Shown here: piece by piece, positions 1 through 6,594 of the stretch
How positions within the stretch are numbered: the stretch's first letter is position 1
Layout: every line of letters starts with the position of its first letter
NCBI GenBank assembly: GCA_038521625.1
Contig: JBCBKP010000043.1
Location: 1-20,339, forward strand
DNA from: JBCBKP01 sp038521625
GTDB lineage: Bacteria > Planctomycetota > Phycisphaerae > Phycisphaerales > UBA1924
Reading direction: 5' to 3'
Length of the DNA: 20,339 nt
Notes under the pieces: generated by a model
What the model was told of the DNA's origin: nothing
The model's input: the letters and a program-made list of their open reading frames with translations, nothing else
Database searches by the model: none
Made by a program: the position numbers and the translations under genes

Positions 1-1
1 G

Positions 2-247
2 ATGATGATCCATGAGCGCTACCGCGGCGTCGGTCTCGGGCGGGCGCTGCTGTCGAGGCTGCTCGGTTGGGCGCGGGCGCGGGGGGACATCCTGAAGGTC
101 GAGCTGGGCGTGATGCACACGAACGCTGGCGGGATCGCGCTGTACGAGAAGCTCGGTTTCCGCGAGGAGGGCCGGCTGCTGAAGAAGTTCCGCCAGGCGG
201 ACGGCTCGTTCGAGGACGACATCGAGATGGGGCTGTGGGTGGGGTGA
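2..247 (+). CDS. GNAT-family N-acetyltransferase, C-terminal part
   Basis: This is the C-terminal 81 residues of a GNAT acetyltransferase; the reading frame is open to the left edge, so the true start lies outside the window. GNAT enzymes move an acetyl group from acetyl-CoA to an amine, often a protein N-terminus, an antibiotic or a small metabolite. The acetyl-CoA pyrophosphate loop (motif A, R/Q-x-x-G-x-G) is visible near the left end as RGVGLG, followed by a helix rich in Leu and Arg. Motif B follows as NAGGIALYEKLGF, the usual N-x-x-A-x-x-x-Y-x-x-x-GF pattern, then EEGR and a final strand ending in IEMGLWVG. The tail resembles RimI/RimJ-like members whose substrates are often unknown, so the acceptor cannot be named. 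The next gene is convergent and ends 10 bases further on. Confidence 0.88.
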   Translation: MMIHERYRGVGLGRALLSRLLGWARARGDILKVELGVMHTNAGGIALYEKLGFREEGRLLKKFRQADGSFEDDIEMGLWVG

Positions 248-257
248 GGCCGTCTGT

Positions 258-638
258 TTAGGCGGCGAAGGACGGGCCGGCTTGGCCGCAGTCGAGGGCG
301 ACGTCAAAGGCGGGCAGGCCGTCGACGGCGTGCATGTCGCGGCAGCGGACGACCCGGCCGACGCGTCCGGCGACGGGCGAGCCCTCGAAGTGGACGGAAA
401 CGATGTCGCCGAGCTGCGGCTGGCGGTCGGTGACGATGCGCAGGCCCGAGGCGGAGCTATCGACCAGCGCGACGCCGAAGATCGAGGTGCCCCGGTCGCT
501 CGAGATCATGCCGGTCGCGGCGCCCTTGGCCTCGTAGCGCGGGCAGCCGCGGCGTTCGATGCGGAAGGGGCCTCGGCCCTCGAGTCGGTCGAGGCCGGTC
601 TCGACGAGGCGGAGGTGCGACGTGGGCTGGGCCGACAT
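258..638 (-). CDS. PilZ-domain protein (probable c-di-GMP receptor)
   Basis: A 126-residue protein consisting almost wholly of one PilZ domain, the family that binds cyclic di-GMP and passes the signal to motility, adhesion or polysaccharide machinery. Both ligand-binding motifs are present: RxxxR (R30-G-C-P-R34) and D/NxSxxG (D60-S-S-A-S-G65), followed by the strands of a small beta-barrel (LRIVTD, GDIVSVHF, GRVGRVVRC). No signal peptide, membrane segment or second domain is seen, so it should be cytosolic and act by binding a partner. The ATG at 638 has an AAGGA Shine-Dalgarno sequence about 5 bases upstream, which supports this start. It is 179 bases downstream of the zinc-finger membrane pair on the same strand and may or may not share their transcript. 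No cyclase or phosphodiesterase lies in the window, so its target is unknown. Confidence 0.85.
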   Translation of the reverse strand: MSAQPTSHLRLVETGLDRLEGRGPFRIERRGCPRYEAKGAATGMISSDRGTSIFGVALVDSSASGLRIVTDRQPQLGDIVSVHFEGSPVAGRVGRVVRCRDMHAVDGLPAFDVALDCGQAGPSFAA

Positions 639-677
639 TCGTGTCCTTCCGTGGACGTGATCTCTGGGCAGATCGGG

Positions 678-696
678 GCCCGCCTCCGATGCGGGC
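678..696. repeat. Short GC hairpin between zinc-finger pair and PilZ gene
   Basis: GCCCGC at 678-683 and GCGGGC at 691-696 can pair around a 7-base loop. It lies in the 179-base gap between the minus-strand gene ending at 818 and the PilZ gene starting at 638. It could be a terminator or a leader structure for the PilZ gene. It has no T-tract on either side, and in DNA this GC-rich such hairpins arise easily. Confidence 0.25.
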
Positions 697-817
697 TCGT
701 TCCGGCTGGAGATCGACCCGGCGGTGGGGGCGATTCAGGCGTGCGCGGGTGCCGCGTGCATCGGGGGGGCGAGCGGTGTGGGTCAGCCGCCGGTATCGGG
801 GGCGCGGGGGGGCTCGA

Positions 818-1333
818 CTATGCGGGCGCGACGAACGCGAGGACGAACATGCCCGCGAGCAGGAGGACCATCAGCGAGCCGAGCACGGTGCCGGTGATCG
901 CGAGGGCTTTGCCGCGGCGGCGTGAGGCGAGCGACGCGACGCCCAGGCTGACGCCGGCGACGCCGCCGCCGAGGCCCGAGACGATGAAGCCGAGCCCGAG
1001 CAGCATCGCCTCCGGGGAGTCTTCTGGGAGGTCCTCGGGGAGGAACGCCGCGACGACGCCGAGGGCCATCAGCCCGGCGAAGCCGATGAACGGCGAGGCG
1101 ATCGAGCCGATCGCGAGCCAGGGCGTGCGTTGCTTGTCGGGCGATTCGCCGCTGGGCCGGACGCACGTCGGGCAGACCATGGCGCCGCCGGGCGTGGTGA
1201 AGGTGCACAGCTCGCACATGTGCTGGGCGCAGACCGCGCAGCATCGGTCGGTTTCGACGGACGGGTGCTGCGCGCACCCGAAGGTCGTGGCGGCGATGGG
1301 CTCGGCGTGGTTCATGCTTGGGTCTCCGGTCAT
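818..1333 (-). CDS. B-box-like zinc finger protein with C-terminal membrane segments (second of pair)
   Basis: 171 residues. The N-terminus carries a Cys/His ladder at C20-H23, C32-C35, C40-C43 and C54-C57, spaced CxxH-x8-CxxC-x4-CxxC-x10-CxxC, which resembles a B-box-type zinc finger. After a polar linker come three to four hydrophobic stretches (about residues 72-98, 108-134 and 143-170), split by an acidic patch (PEDLPEDSPE) and a basic SRRRGK turn. The membrane half resembles the DUF4190-like segments often joined to such fingers in bacteria of this type. The zinc part would sit in the cytoplasm. The ATG at 1333 overlaps the TGA of the upstream gene (ATGA), suggesting coupled translation. 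A second ATG at 1315 has GGAG 8 bases upstream and is a real alternative. No enzymatic motif is visible and the function is unknown. Confidence 0.75.
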   Translation of the reverse strand: MTGDPSMNHAEPIAATTFGCAQHPSVETDRCCAVCAQHMCELCTFTTPGGAMVCPTCVRPSGESPDKQRTPWLAIGSIASPFIGFAGLMALGVVAAFLPEDLPEDSPEAMLLGLGFIVSGLGGGVAGVSLGVASLASRRRGKALAITGTVLGSLMVLLLAGMFVLAFVAPA

Positions 1334-1731
1334 GGCGTTCCGGCGATTTCTATGGCGATCACGGCGAGCCAGAGCAGGATGGCGCAGGTGCCGAGGATCG
1401 CGGCCGCGATCGCGGTCCCCTGGCCTCCCATCTGCGGGTTCTCGCGGATGGCTCGGCGTGCCTTGGCGGCCTTGTAGATCGCGAACGGGCCGAGGATCGG
1501 GCCGAAGCAGACGAAGCTGAGCAGGGCGGCGATCAGCGCCTCGTTCGCGTCGGTGTTCTTCTCGCGCGGGGTCGCGTCGGTGAGCAGTCCGGCCGCCGCG
1601 TCGAGCTTGCAGTCGGCGCAGTAGCGTGCGCCCTCGAGGGCGACGAGGCAGTTGTCGCAGCGCGCGCCGCCGCATCCGGCGCAGACCTTGATCGCGGGCG
1701 CTCCCGGATGGTTCGGACAATCGACGCTCAC
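1330..1731 (-). CDS. B-box-like zinc finger protein with DUF4190-like membrane segments (first of pair)
   Basis: 133 residues beginning at a GTG with GGAG seven bases upstream. Eight putative zinc ligands are arranged CxxH-x8-CxxC-x4-CxxC-x9-CxxC (C5, H8, C17, C20, C25, C28, C38, C41), almost the same spacing as in the overlapping downstream gene. Two membrane helices follow, at about residues 64-86 and 103-129, separated by a basic loop (KAAKARRAIRENP) typical of DUF4190-like proteins. The predicted shape is a small membrane protein with a cytosolic zinc module. The shared design and 4-base overlap with the next gene suggest an ancient duplication and joint action, perhaps as a complex; that is inference. 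No catalytic residues are seen. The gene is 118 bases downstream of the DUF4198 gene on the same strand. Confidence 0.77.
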   Translation of the reverse strand: MSVDCPNHPGAPAIKVCAGCGGARCDNCLVALEGARYCADCKLDAAAGLLTDATPREKNTDANEALIAALLSFVCFGPILGPFAIYKAAKARRAIRENPQMGGQGTAIAAAILGTCAILLWLAVIAIEIAGTP

Positions 1732-1849
1732 GGGCTCACTCCCTGCCTCCCGGCGGGCGCAGGGTACCGGGCGTGCGGACGCGGAACAACGGTCGTCCGC
1801 GGGATCGGGCTCTCGAGCCGCGGCCCGGCCGGGCGGGCGGACGCTGGCC

Positions 1850-2620
1850 TCAGGGCAGCCGGAAGGTGGTGGAGGCCCAGTAGCTCTTCCAGTCGGCGTC
1901 GTCGCGGTCTTCGAGGCGGGTCATGTGGATGGTGGTGAGCATCCAGACGCCGCCGGAGTCGGGCGTGAAGGAGACGGCGCCGTCCCGGTCCGACCGGAGC
2001 TCGGTCATGCTCTCGGGGCGGCCCTCGCTGACGGCGACGACGCGGAGGCCGGCGATCGGTTCGTCCTGGAAGAGGACGTCGGCGCGGACGCGTCCGTCCT
2101 CGATCTCGGTGAGCACGATCTCGAGCGGGAGGCCGGTGGGCAGATCGGCCGGCGGGCCGCCGCCGGCGGAGACGAGGGCCTTGGCGCAGCGGACGTAGAC
2201 CTCGCGTCCGGGCTGGTCGGACTCTCCGAGCTCGGCGCGGCGTTCGATGATGTGGGCGAGGCCTTCTTCTTGGAGGTAGGCCTCGAAGGGCGCGGGCTCG
2301 AGGACGAGCGGGTTCTCGACGCTCTCGTAGATCGCGCGGTGGGTGCCGGGCGTGGCGGGACGCGCGAGGCTGTTGGGGGCGCCGTGTCGGCCGAAGACGC
2401 GTCCGGCGGTGCCGTCCGGCGCGAGGAGCTCGAAGCGGGCGATGTGGGCGTTGTTGCGCGGGAGCGCGTCGCCGGCGAAGCGTTCGCCGTTGAAGGTCTG
2501 GAGTGAGATGACCTGGTTCGGCTCGGGTGTGAAGGTGTTGGGCCGGAGCCAGAACTCGTGGGCGGAGGAGGCGGGGGCGAGCGCGGCGGTCAGGGCGGCG
2601 GCGAGGGTCTTGGTCTGCAT
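1850..2620 (-). CDS. DUF4198-family secreted protein
   Basis: 256 residues with a clear signal peptide (basic MQTK, Ala/Leu-rich core, cleavage expected after SSA at residue 20). The mature protein would then begin with His-Glu-Phe-Trp-Leu. It matches the DUF4198 pattern: HEFWLRP start, GERFAGD, a middle segment EPAPFEAYLQEEGL, RYAKAL-like VRCAKALV, GLPLEIVL, a carbohydrate-binding-like fold region GLRVVAV, and the closing GVWMLTTIHM...WASTTFRL. Relatives include periplasmic components of nickel or cobalt uptake and many proteins of unknown role, so metal handling is possible but not shown. There is no dockerin tail and no transporter nearby. The ATG at 2620 has only a weak GAGAG upstream, but the signal peptide supports it. 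It lies 107 bases after the DUF4331 gene on the same strand. Confidence 0.8.
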   Translation of the reverse strand: MQTKTLAAALTAALAPASSAHEFWLRPNTFTPEPNQVISLQTFNGERFAGDALPRNNAHIARFELLAPDGTAGRVFGRHGAPNSLARPATPGTHRAIYESVENPLVLEPAPFEAYLQEEGLAHIIERRAELGESDQPGREVYVRCAKALVSAGGGPPADLPTGLPLEIVLTEIEDGRVRADVLFQDEPIAGLRVVAVSEGRPESMTELRSDRDGAVSFTPDSGGVWMLTTIHMTRLEDRDDADWKSYWASTTFRLP

Positions 2621-2660
2621 CGGTGGGCTCTCGGAGGGGGTTCGGGATGGTGAACCGGCG

Positions 2661-2716
2661 CGGCCGACCTCTCGGCCGGTCGCGTCGGGGGGTCGAGCGC
2701 GCCCGCTGCGCGGGCG
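2661..2716. terminator. Two GC-rich hairpins between DUF4331 and DUF4198 genes
   Basis: Two perfect 7-bp stems lie here. CGCCCGC (2700-2706) pairs with GCGGGCG (2710-2716) around a 3-base loop, 11 bases after the DUF4331 stop codon. CGGCCGA (2661-2667) pairs with TCGGCCG (2672-2678) around CCTC. Neither has a T-tract. They could weaken read-through between the two genes or protect the 3' end of the upstream message; intrinsic termination is not proven. Confidence 0.4.
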
Positions 2717-2727
2717 GCGGGTCCCGG

Positions 2728-4299
2728 TCAGAAGTTCTGGTGGTTGGCGATGAACAGCTCGACGAAGATCTCGACGTCGGCGAAGGAGGCGATGCCGTCG
2801 TCGTTGAAGTCGATGCGGTCGAAGTCGTTCGCGGGCGGGTCCTTGCGGTTGTTGGAGCCGGCGTGCGGGGTCGCGGCGTAGGGGAAGACCTGGTTGAAGC
2901 GGATGTCGTTCTCGGCGACGTTGTCGCCGACGACGGTGAGCGTTTCGAATGAAGGGCCGCTGGCGATGGCGGTCAGCGCGATGTCGATGACGTCGTCGCC
3001 GAAGCGGCGTCCGTTGGGCCAGCCGCTGCTGACGCCGCCGGTGGTGTCGCCGCCGGCGAATCCGAAGCGGCTGAAGCCGGGCTGTCCCGAGAGCGGAACT
3101 GCGCCCGTGGTGGTCGCGACGCGGAGGACGTCGGGGATGAAGATCGCGACGAGGTCGTCGCGTTCGGTGGTCTGGAAGTTCGTGCTGAACACGAAGTTGA
3201 TCAGCGCGGCCAGCTCGGGGTTCTCGGCGTAGGTCGCGAACTGCTGGTCGGCGGTCGGGTCTGTGGCGTTGAAGCGGTCCTTGTCGAGCAGCGGGACGAG
3301 GGCCTCGTTGAAGAGCGGGTTGCCGAGGCGGTTGACCTGGACCCAGCCGCCGGAGCTGGTGATGTCGTCGCCGGCGTTGCGCTGTGTGATCTCGGGGCGG
3401 CTGACCGAGGCGTAGACGCCGACGCCCCGCTGCGGGCCGAAGAAGGCGTCGTTGTAGTCGAGCCGGGGGAGGTCGGCGATGGGGACCTGGATCGCGAAGG
3501 TGAGGACGTTGAAGCCCTGGAAGCCGTCGACGCCGTCGCCGTCCTGCCCGAGCCCGTCGGAGAGGTCGCCGTCGTTGTCGAGGATGCGCGCGTTCAGCAG
3601 GTCGAAAACGCCCGGGATGTCGGCGTAGAACGAGTCGTCGCGCGGCCCGGCGAAGAGGAGCTCGCCCCGGGCGCCGGGCGTGATGGCCTGGGCGGTGTAG
3701 GCGTCGAGGTCGACGGCCTGGCGGGCGCCGGAGCGTGCGCGGCCGCGGATGTCGTTGTAGAGCGGGGTGACGCGGTCGCCGGCGTTGGGCGGTGCGACGC
3801 TGACGTCGGAAGCGATGGTCTGCTCGGACTCGCCCTCGGAGCGCGAGACGGTGTAGGTCTGGAGGTAGTTCTGCTGCGCGTCGCCGATCTGGAGGATCGG
3901 GCCGGCGGCGGTTCCGAGCCCGTACGAGAGGATCGTGCCGAGGTTCTGGTAGCCCTCGTCGACGGGGGAGAATTGGAAGTCGTAGCGGATGAGCGTCTCG
4001 CCGCTGGCGGGGTCGGCCACGTGCAGGCTGTAGCGGGCGTCGGGCGAGAATCGCTCGTAGTGCGGGCCGTCGCCGGGTTCGGAGAAGGGGCGCACGTTGG
4101 CGACGATGTTGAGGACGTCCTCGCCGTCGCGGCTGCCGACGAAGGCGTAGACGTCGGTGAGGTTGGCCTGCGGGTCGAGCTTGATGAGCGGCGCGTCGCT
4201 GTGGCTGGAGAGCGCGGCCCCGGCGTGCGAGATCGCGCTGGAGATGCCGAGGGCGAGCCCCGCGGCGGCGATCGTGATGGCGGCGTTGGTGGGTCTCAT
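2728..4299 (-). CDS. DUF4331 secreted protein with single EF-hand/dockerin-like tail
   Basis: 523 residues. An N-terminal signal peptide (about 1-28) is followed by the DUF4331 signature SSHSDAPLI at 31-39, then NLTDVYAFV and the long beta-rich body of that family, whose biochemical role is unknown. An Asp-rich insert (DNDGDLSDGLGQDGDGVDG) near the middle may bind calcium. The last 32 residues hold a perfect EF-hand-type loop, D497-x-N-x-D-G-x5-D508, followed by a short helix and ending in NHQNF, like half of a dockerin or a planctomycete EF-hand tail. The ATG at 4299 was preferred over the longer upstream frame because it begins the signal peptide and has GGAAGGA upstream, although with a long spacing of about 11 bases. 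The frame on the other strand is an artefact of high GC content. The DUF4198 gene lies downstream on the same strand. Confidence 0.85.
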   Translation of the reverse strand: MRPTNAAITIAAAGLALGISSAISHAGAALSSHSDAPLIKLDPQANLTDVYAFVGSRDGEDVLNIVANVRPFSEPGDGPHYERFSPDARYSLHVADPASGETLIRYDFQFSPVDEGYQNLGTILSYGLGTAAGPILQIGDAQQNYLQTYTVSRSEGESEQTIASDVSVAPPNAGDRVTPLYNDIRGRARSGARQAVDLDAYTAQAITPGARGELLFAGPRDDSFYADIPGVFDLLNARILDNDGDLSDGLGQDGDGVDGFQGFNVLTFAIQVPIADLPRLDYNDAFFGPQRGVGVYASVSRPEITQRNAGDDITSSGGWVQVNRLGNPLFNEALVPLLDKDRFNATDPTADQQFATYAENPELAALINFVFSTNFQTTERDDLVAIFIPDVLRVATTTGAVPLSGQPGFSRFGFAGGDTTGGVSSGWPNGRRFGDDVIDIALTAIASGPSFETLTVVGDNVAENDIRFNQVFPYAATPHAGSNNRKDPPANDFDRIDFNDDGIASFADVEIFVELFIANHQNF

Positions 4300-4632
4300 G
4301 GTGGGATGTGTTCCTTCCGCGTGGCGCGGTCTCTGGTGTGCGCGGCGTCGCCACACACCGCGGGCGCGGTGTCGCGGCTGCTCTGGTTGGTTGGGGGCCG
4401 ACGCCGGGTCCGGCGGGTCTCTCGGGCCCGGCCGGGCCGGTGGCGATTACGGCGGCGTGCGGGCGTGGATGGCGGTTCCGCGAGAATTAATTCTGGACGG
4501 GCGTGTGGGCTGGCGATGGGGCGAAAATCTGAGGAATCTCGCCGACTCCGTCGGGCGCCGGTCCGGGGTCTGACGCGGGGGACCGGTGAGCCCCTCCGTC
4601 AGGGATCCGGAGTCGGGCGAGGAGGCCGGCGG
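4300..4632. promoter_or_regulatory. Divergent intergenic region with five inverted repeats
   Basis: This 333-base gap separates the starts of the DUF4331 gene (minus) and the glycine-rich beta-helix gene (plus), so it must hold both promoters. No convincing gene is seen in it. It contains five inverted repeats: ACACCGC/GCGGTGT at 4355-4372, CGCCGG/CCGGCG at 4402-4415, the 14-base palindrome GGCCCGGCCGGGCC at 4425-4438, the AT-rich 12-base palindrome AGAATTAATTCT at 4483-4494, and GGCGA/TCGCC at 4520-4543. The AT-rich palindrome stands out in this GC-rich background and is the likeliest regulator or promoter site. I cannot assign -35 and -10 boxes with confidence. Confidence 0.5.
4483..4494. 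promoter_or_regulatory. AT-rich perfect 12-base palindrome, candidate operator
   Basis: AGAATTAATTCT is its own reverse complement and sits in a local AT-rich patch about 140 bases before the beta-helix start and 184 bases before the DUF4331 start. Its symmetry suits binding by a dimeric repressor or activator. This is inference from symmetry and base composition only. Confidence 0.35.
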
Positions 4633-6582
4633 ATGCGACAGCGACTGGTGATGGCGTGCGCGGCGGCGCTGGGTGTGCAGGGCGCGGGCGCGCAGGTCTT
4701 CTGCGGCGTCGATACCGACGACTTCCCGGGAGCCTCGGGCGGGTTTTTGCCCGGCTCGACCTTCAACATCAACAGCCCGATCATCGTGGATTCGCCGTTC
4801 ATCATCCGGGCGGATGTGACGCTGCGGTTCGGGCCCAACGCCGGGATCATCGTCCGCGACGGCGGCGGGCTGATCGCGTGCAGCGAGTCGGCCAACACGA
4901 TCCGGTTCGAGAGCCAGTTCGGCGCGGCGGACTGGGACGGGATCGTCGTCGAGGACGGCGGCTTCGCGAAGCTGCAGGGCGTGACGATGGTCGAGGCGGA
5001 GCGTCCGTTCATCGACGTCCGCGGGCCGCGTGCCGAGGTGATCCTGGACGACGTGACCATGGCCTACGGCCCGCGGCGGTTCATCAGCATCGCCGAGGAC
5101 GCCTCGGTGGTCATGACCGACTCCAAGCTCGCCGGCGGTGACGGCCTGATCATCGGCGAGTCCCCGCCGAACCCGCAGCTGTTCGGCGTCGGCTCGGCCG
5201 TGTCGGTCCGGAGCGGCGGCTCGTTCTCCGCGATGGCCTGCGAGTTCAAGAGCTTCTCCGGGCGGACCGGCGCGACCGGCGACACCGGTTCGCGCGGCGG
5301 CTCGGGCGGCGCCGGGGGGACCGGACAAACGGGTGGCGGCGGTCAGTCCTTCGCGGCGATCGACGCGGAAGACGCCGCGTCGGTTGTTGTCGTCAACTCC
5401 CGGTTCCGCGCGCTCTTCGGCGGCGGCGGCGGCACCGGAGGCCAGGGCGGCCAGGGCGGCACCGGCGCGAACGGCGGCAACCCGCTCTTCGGTGGGGCCG
5501 AGCCGGGAGAAAGAGGCGGCAACGGCGGTACAGGCGGGCGCGGCGGGCGCGGCGGCTTTCTCTACGGCGTTCTCGCCGTCCGCTGCGAAGAGGTCATCGT
5601 TGCGCAGAACTGGTTTGAGAATCTCGTCGGCGGCGCGGGCGGGATCGGCGGTCGCGGAGGCGACGGCGGCCGCGGCGGCGAGGGCGGCGACGGCGGCGAC
5701 GGGCTCATCCCGGGTGACGGCGCCGATGGCGGTCGCGGCGGCGACGGCGGCCGCGGCGGCGAGGGCGGCACGAACGGCTGGGTGGTCGCCTTCGAAGCCA
5801 CGCTGCCGAGAGGGCCGCACACGTATGCGAATAACACGCTCGAGTCTGTGCGCACCTTCGACGCCCGTGAGGGCGGCTTCGGCGGCGGCGGCGGTTCGGG
5901 CGGCGGCGGCGGAACGGGCGGTGAGGCGACGTTCGGCAATGGCCGCGGCGACAACGGCTCGCGCGGCGCCAGCGGCGGCAGCGGCTCCTCGGGTCCGCTC
6001 GGTGCGCTCGGCATCGCCAACGCCGTCCGGCTCAACAGCAGCGTGCAGGCCGGCGCACGCGTCGCCGTGAACAACAACATCTTCACGCTGACCGGACCGG
6101 GCGAGCGCGTCGCTGTCCGCGTGTCGCCGAGCGCGACCGGCGACATCGACGTGCGGCAGAACATCGTCTTCGGTGCGCAATCGTTCGCGCCGTCGAACAT
6201 CCTGGGATTCGACCAGCTCTACGACGTCGATCCGCTGCTGCCGTTCGGGACGGCCGAACCGATCCCGATGCTCGGCTCGCCCGCGATCGACGCGGGCATC
6301 AATGCGGCGATGCCGGCTTTCCTGACCGAGGACTACAACGGCGTCCGCCGCTACGTCGATCGGCTCGATACGCCCAACACGGGGGACAACGGCGGGGTCC
6401 CCGGCATGGGCGTGATCGACATGGGCGTCTACGAGCTCGGCGGTGGGATCACCTGCAACGGCAAGGGCGACTACAACGGCGACGGGCGGCTCGACGCGAA
6501 CGACAAGCTGGACGCGGTGATTGACGCGGCGGACGTGTTCGAGCTGCTCGACCTGCTCAGGCGGATCGACGCGGGGTGCTAG
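4633..6582 (+). CDS. Secreted right-handed beta-helix protein with four glycine-rich blocks and GC-ending dockerin-like tail
   Basis: 649 residues. The ATG at 4633 has a strong AGGAGG seven bases upstream and opens a signal peptide ending near GAGA/QVF. The first 200 residues look like parallel beta-helix coils (IIVDSPFIIRADVTLRF, ITVEDGG-type turns). Four glycine-rich blocks at about 210-237, 263-308, 333-379 and 414-454 interrupt the helix. They are built of GGX or GXX triplets rich in Arg, Asp, Thr and Gln, recalling PE-PGRS or collagen-like repeats. Between them, single helix coils persist (for example VRCEEVIVAQNWFENLV). The C-terminal third returns to the helix pattern, with SPAIDAG and D-x-GVYE. 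The final 42 residues carry an EF-hand-like D613-YNGDGRLD loop and end in Ala-Gly-Cys, as in GC-type dockerin anchors of Planctomycetes. The role is probably surface or extracellular; binding partner and enzyme activity are unknown. Confidence 0.83.
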   Translation: MRQRLVMACAAALGVQGAGAQVFCGVDTDDFPGASGGFLPGSTFNINSPIIVDSPFIIRADVTLRFGPNAGIIVRDGGGLIACSESANTIRFESQFGAADWDGIVVEDGGFAKLQGVTMVEAERPFIDVRGPRAEVILDDVTMAYGPRRFISIAEDASVVMTDSKLAGGDGLIIGESPPNPQLFGVGSAVSVRSGGSFSAMACEFKSFSGRTGATGDTGSRGGSGGAGGTGQTGGGGQSFAAIDAEDAASVVVVNSRFRALFGGGGGTGGQGGQGGTGANGGNPLFGGAEPGERGGNGGTGGRGGRGGFLYGVLAVRCEEVIVAQNWFENLVGGAGGIGGRGGDGGRGGEGGDGGDGLIPGDGADGGRGGDGGRGGEGGTNGWVVAFEATLPRGPHTYANNTLESVRTFDAREGGFGGGGGSGGGGGTGGEATFGNGRGDNGSRGASGGSGSSGPLGALGIANAVRLNSSVQAGARVAVNNNIFTLTGPGERVAVRVSPSATGDIDVRQNIVFGAQSFAPSNILGFDQLYDVDPLLPFGTAEPIPMLGSPAIDAGINAAMPAFLTEDYNGVRRYVDRLDTPNTGDNGGVPGMGVIDMGVYELGGGITCNGKGDYNGDGRLDANDKLDAVIDAADVFELLDLLRRIDAGC

Positions 6583-6594
6583 CCGTCGCGCCGT

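Noticed and set aside
282..1520. 412-residue plus-strand open frame over the PilZ and zinc-finger genes
   Set aside because: The minus-strand genes show intact PilZ motifs and regularly spaced zinc ligands; the plus-strand frame has none.
5262..5994. Possible CRISPR-like or tandem DNA repeat array in the glycine-rich region
   Set aside because: The periodicity is codon-level GGC repetition from glycine triplets, with no constant repeat and unique spacer structure.
4447..6180. 577-residue minus-strand open frame antisense to the glycine-rich gene
   Set aside because: Composition is Ala/Arg/Asp-rich with no domain or signal, and it mirrors the GC-rich third positions of the plus-strand gene, which has a strong ribosome site, signal peptide and family features.
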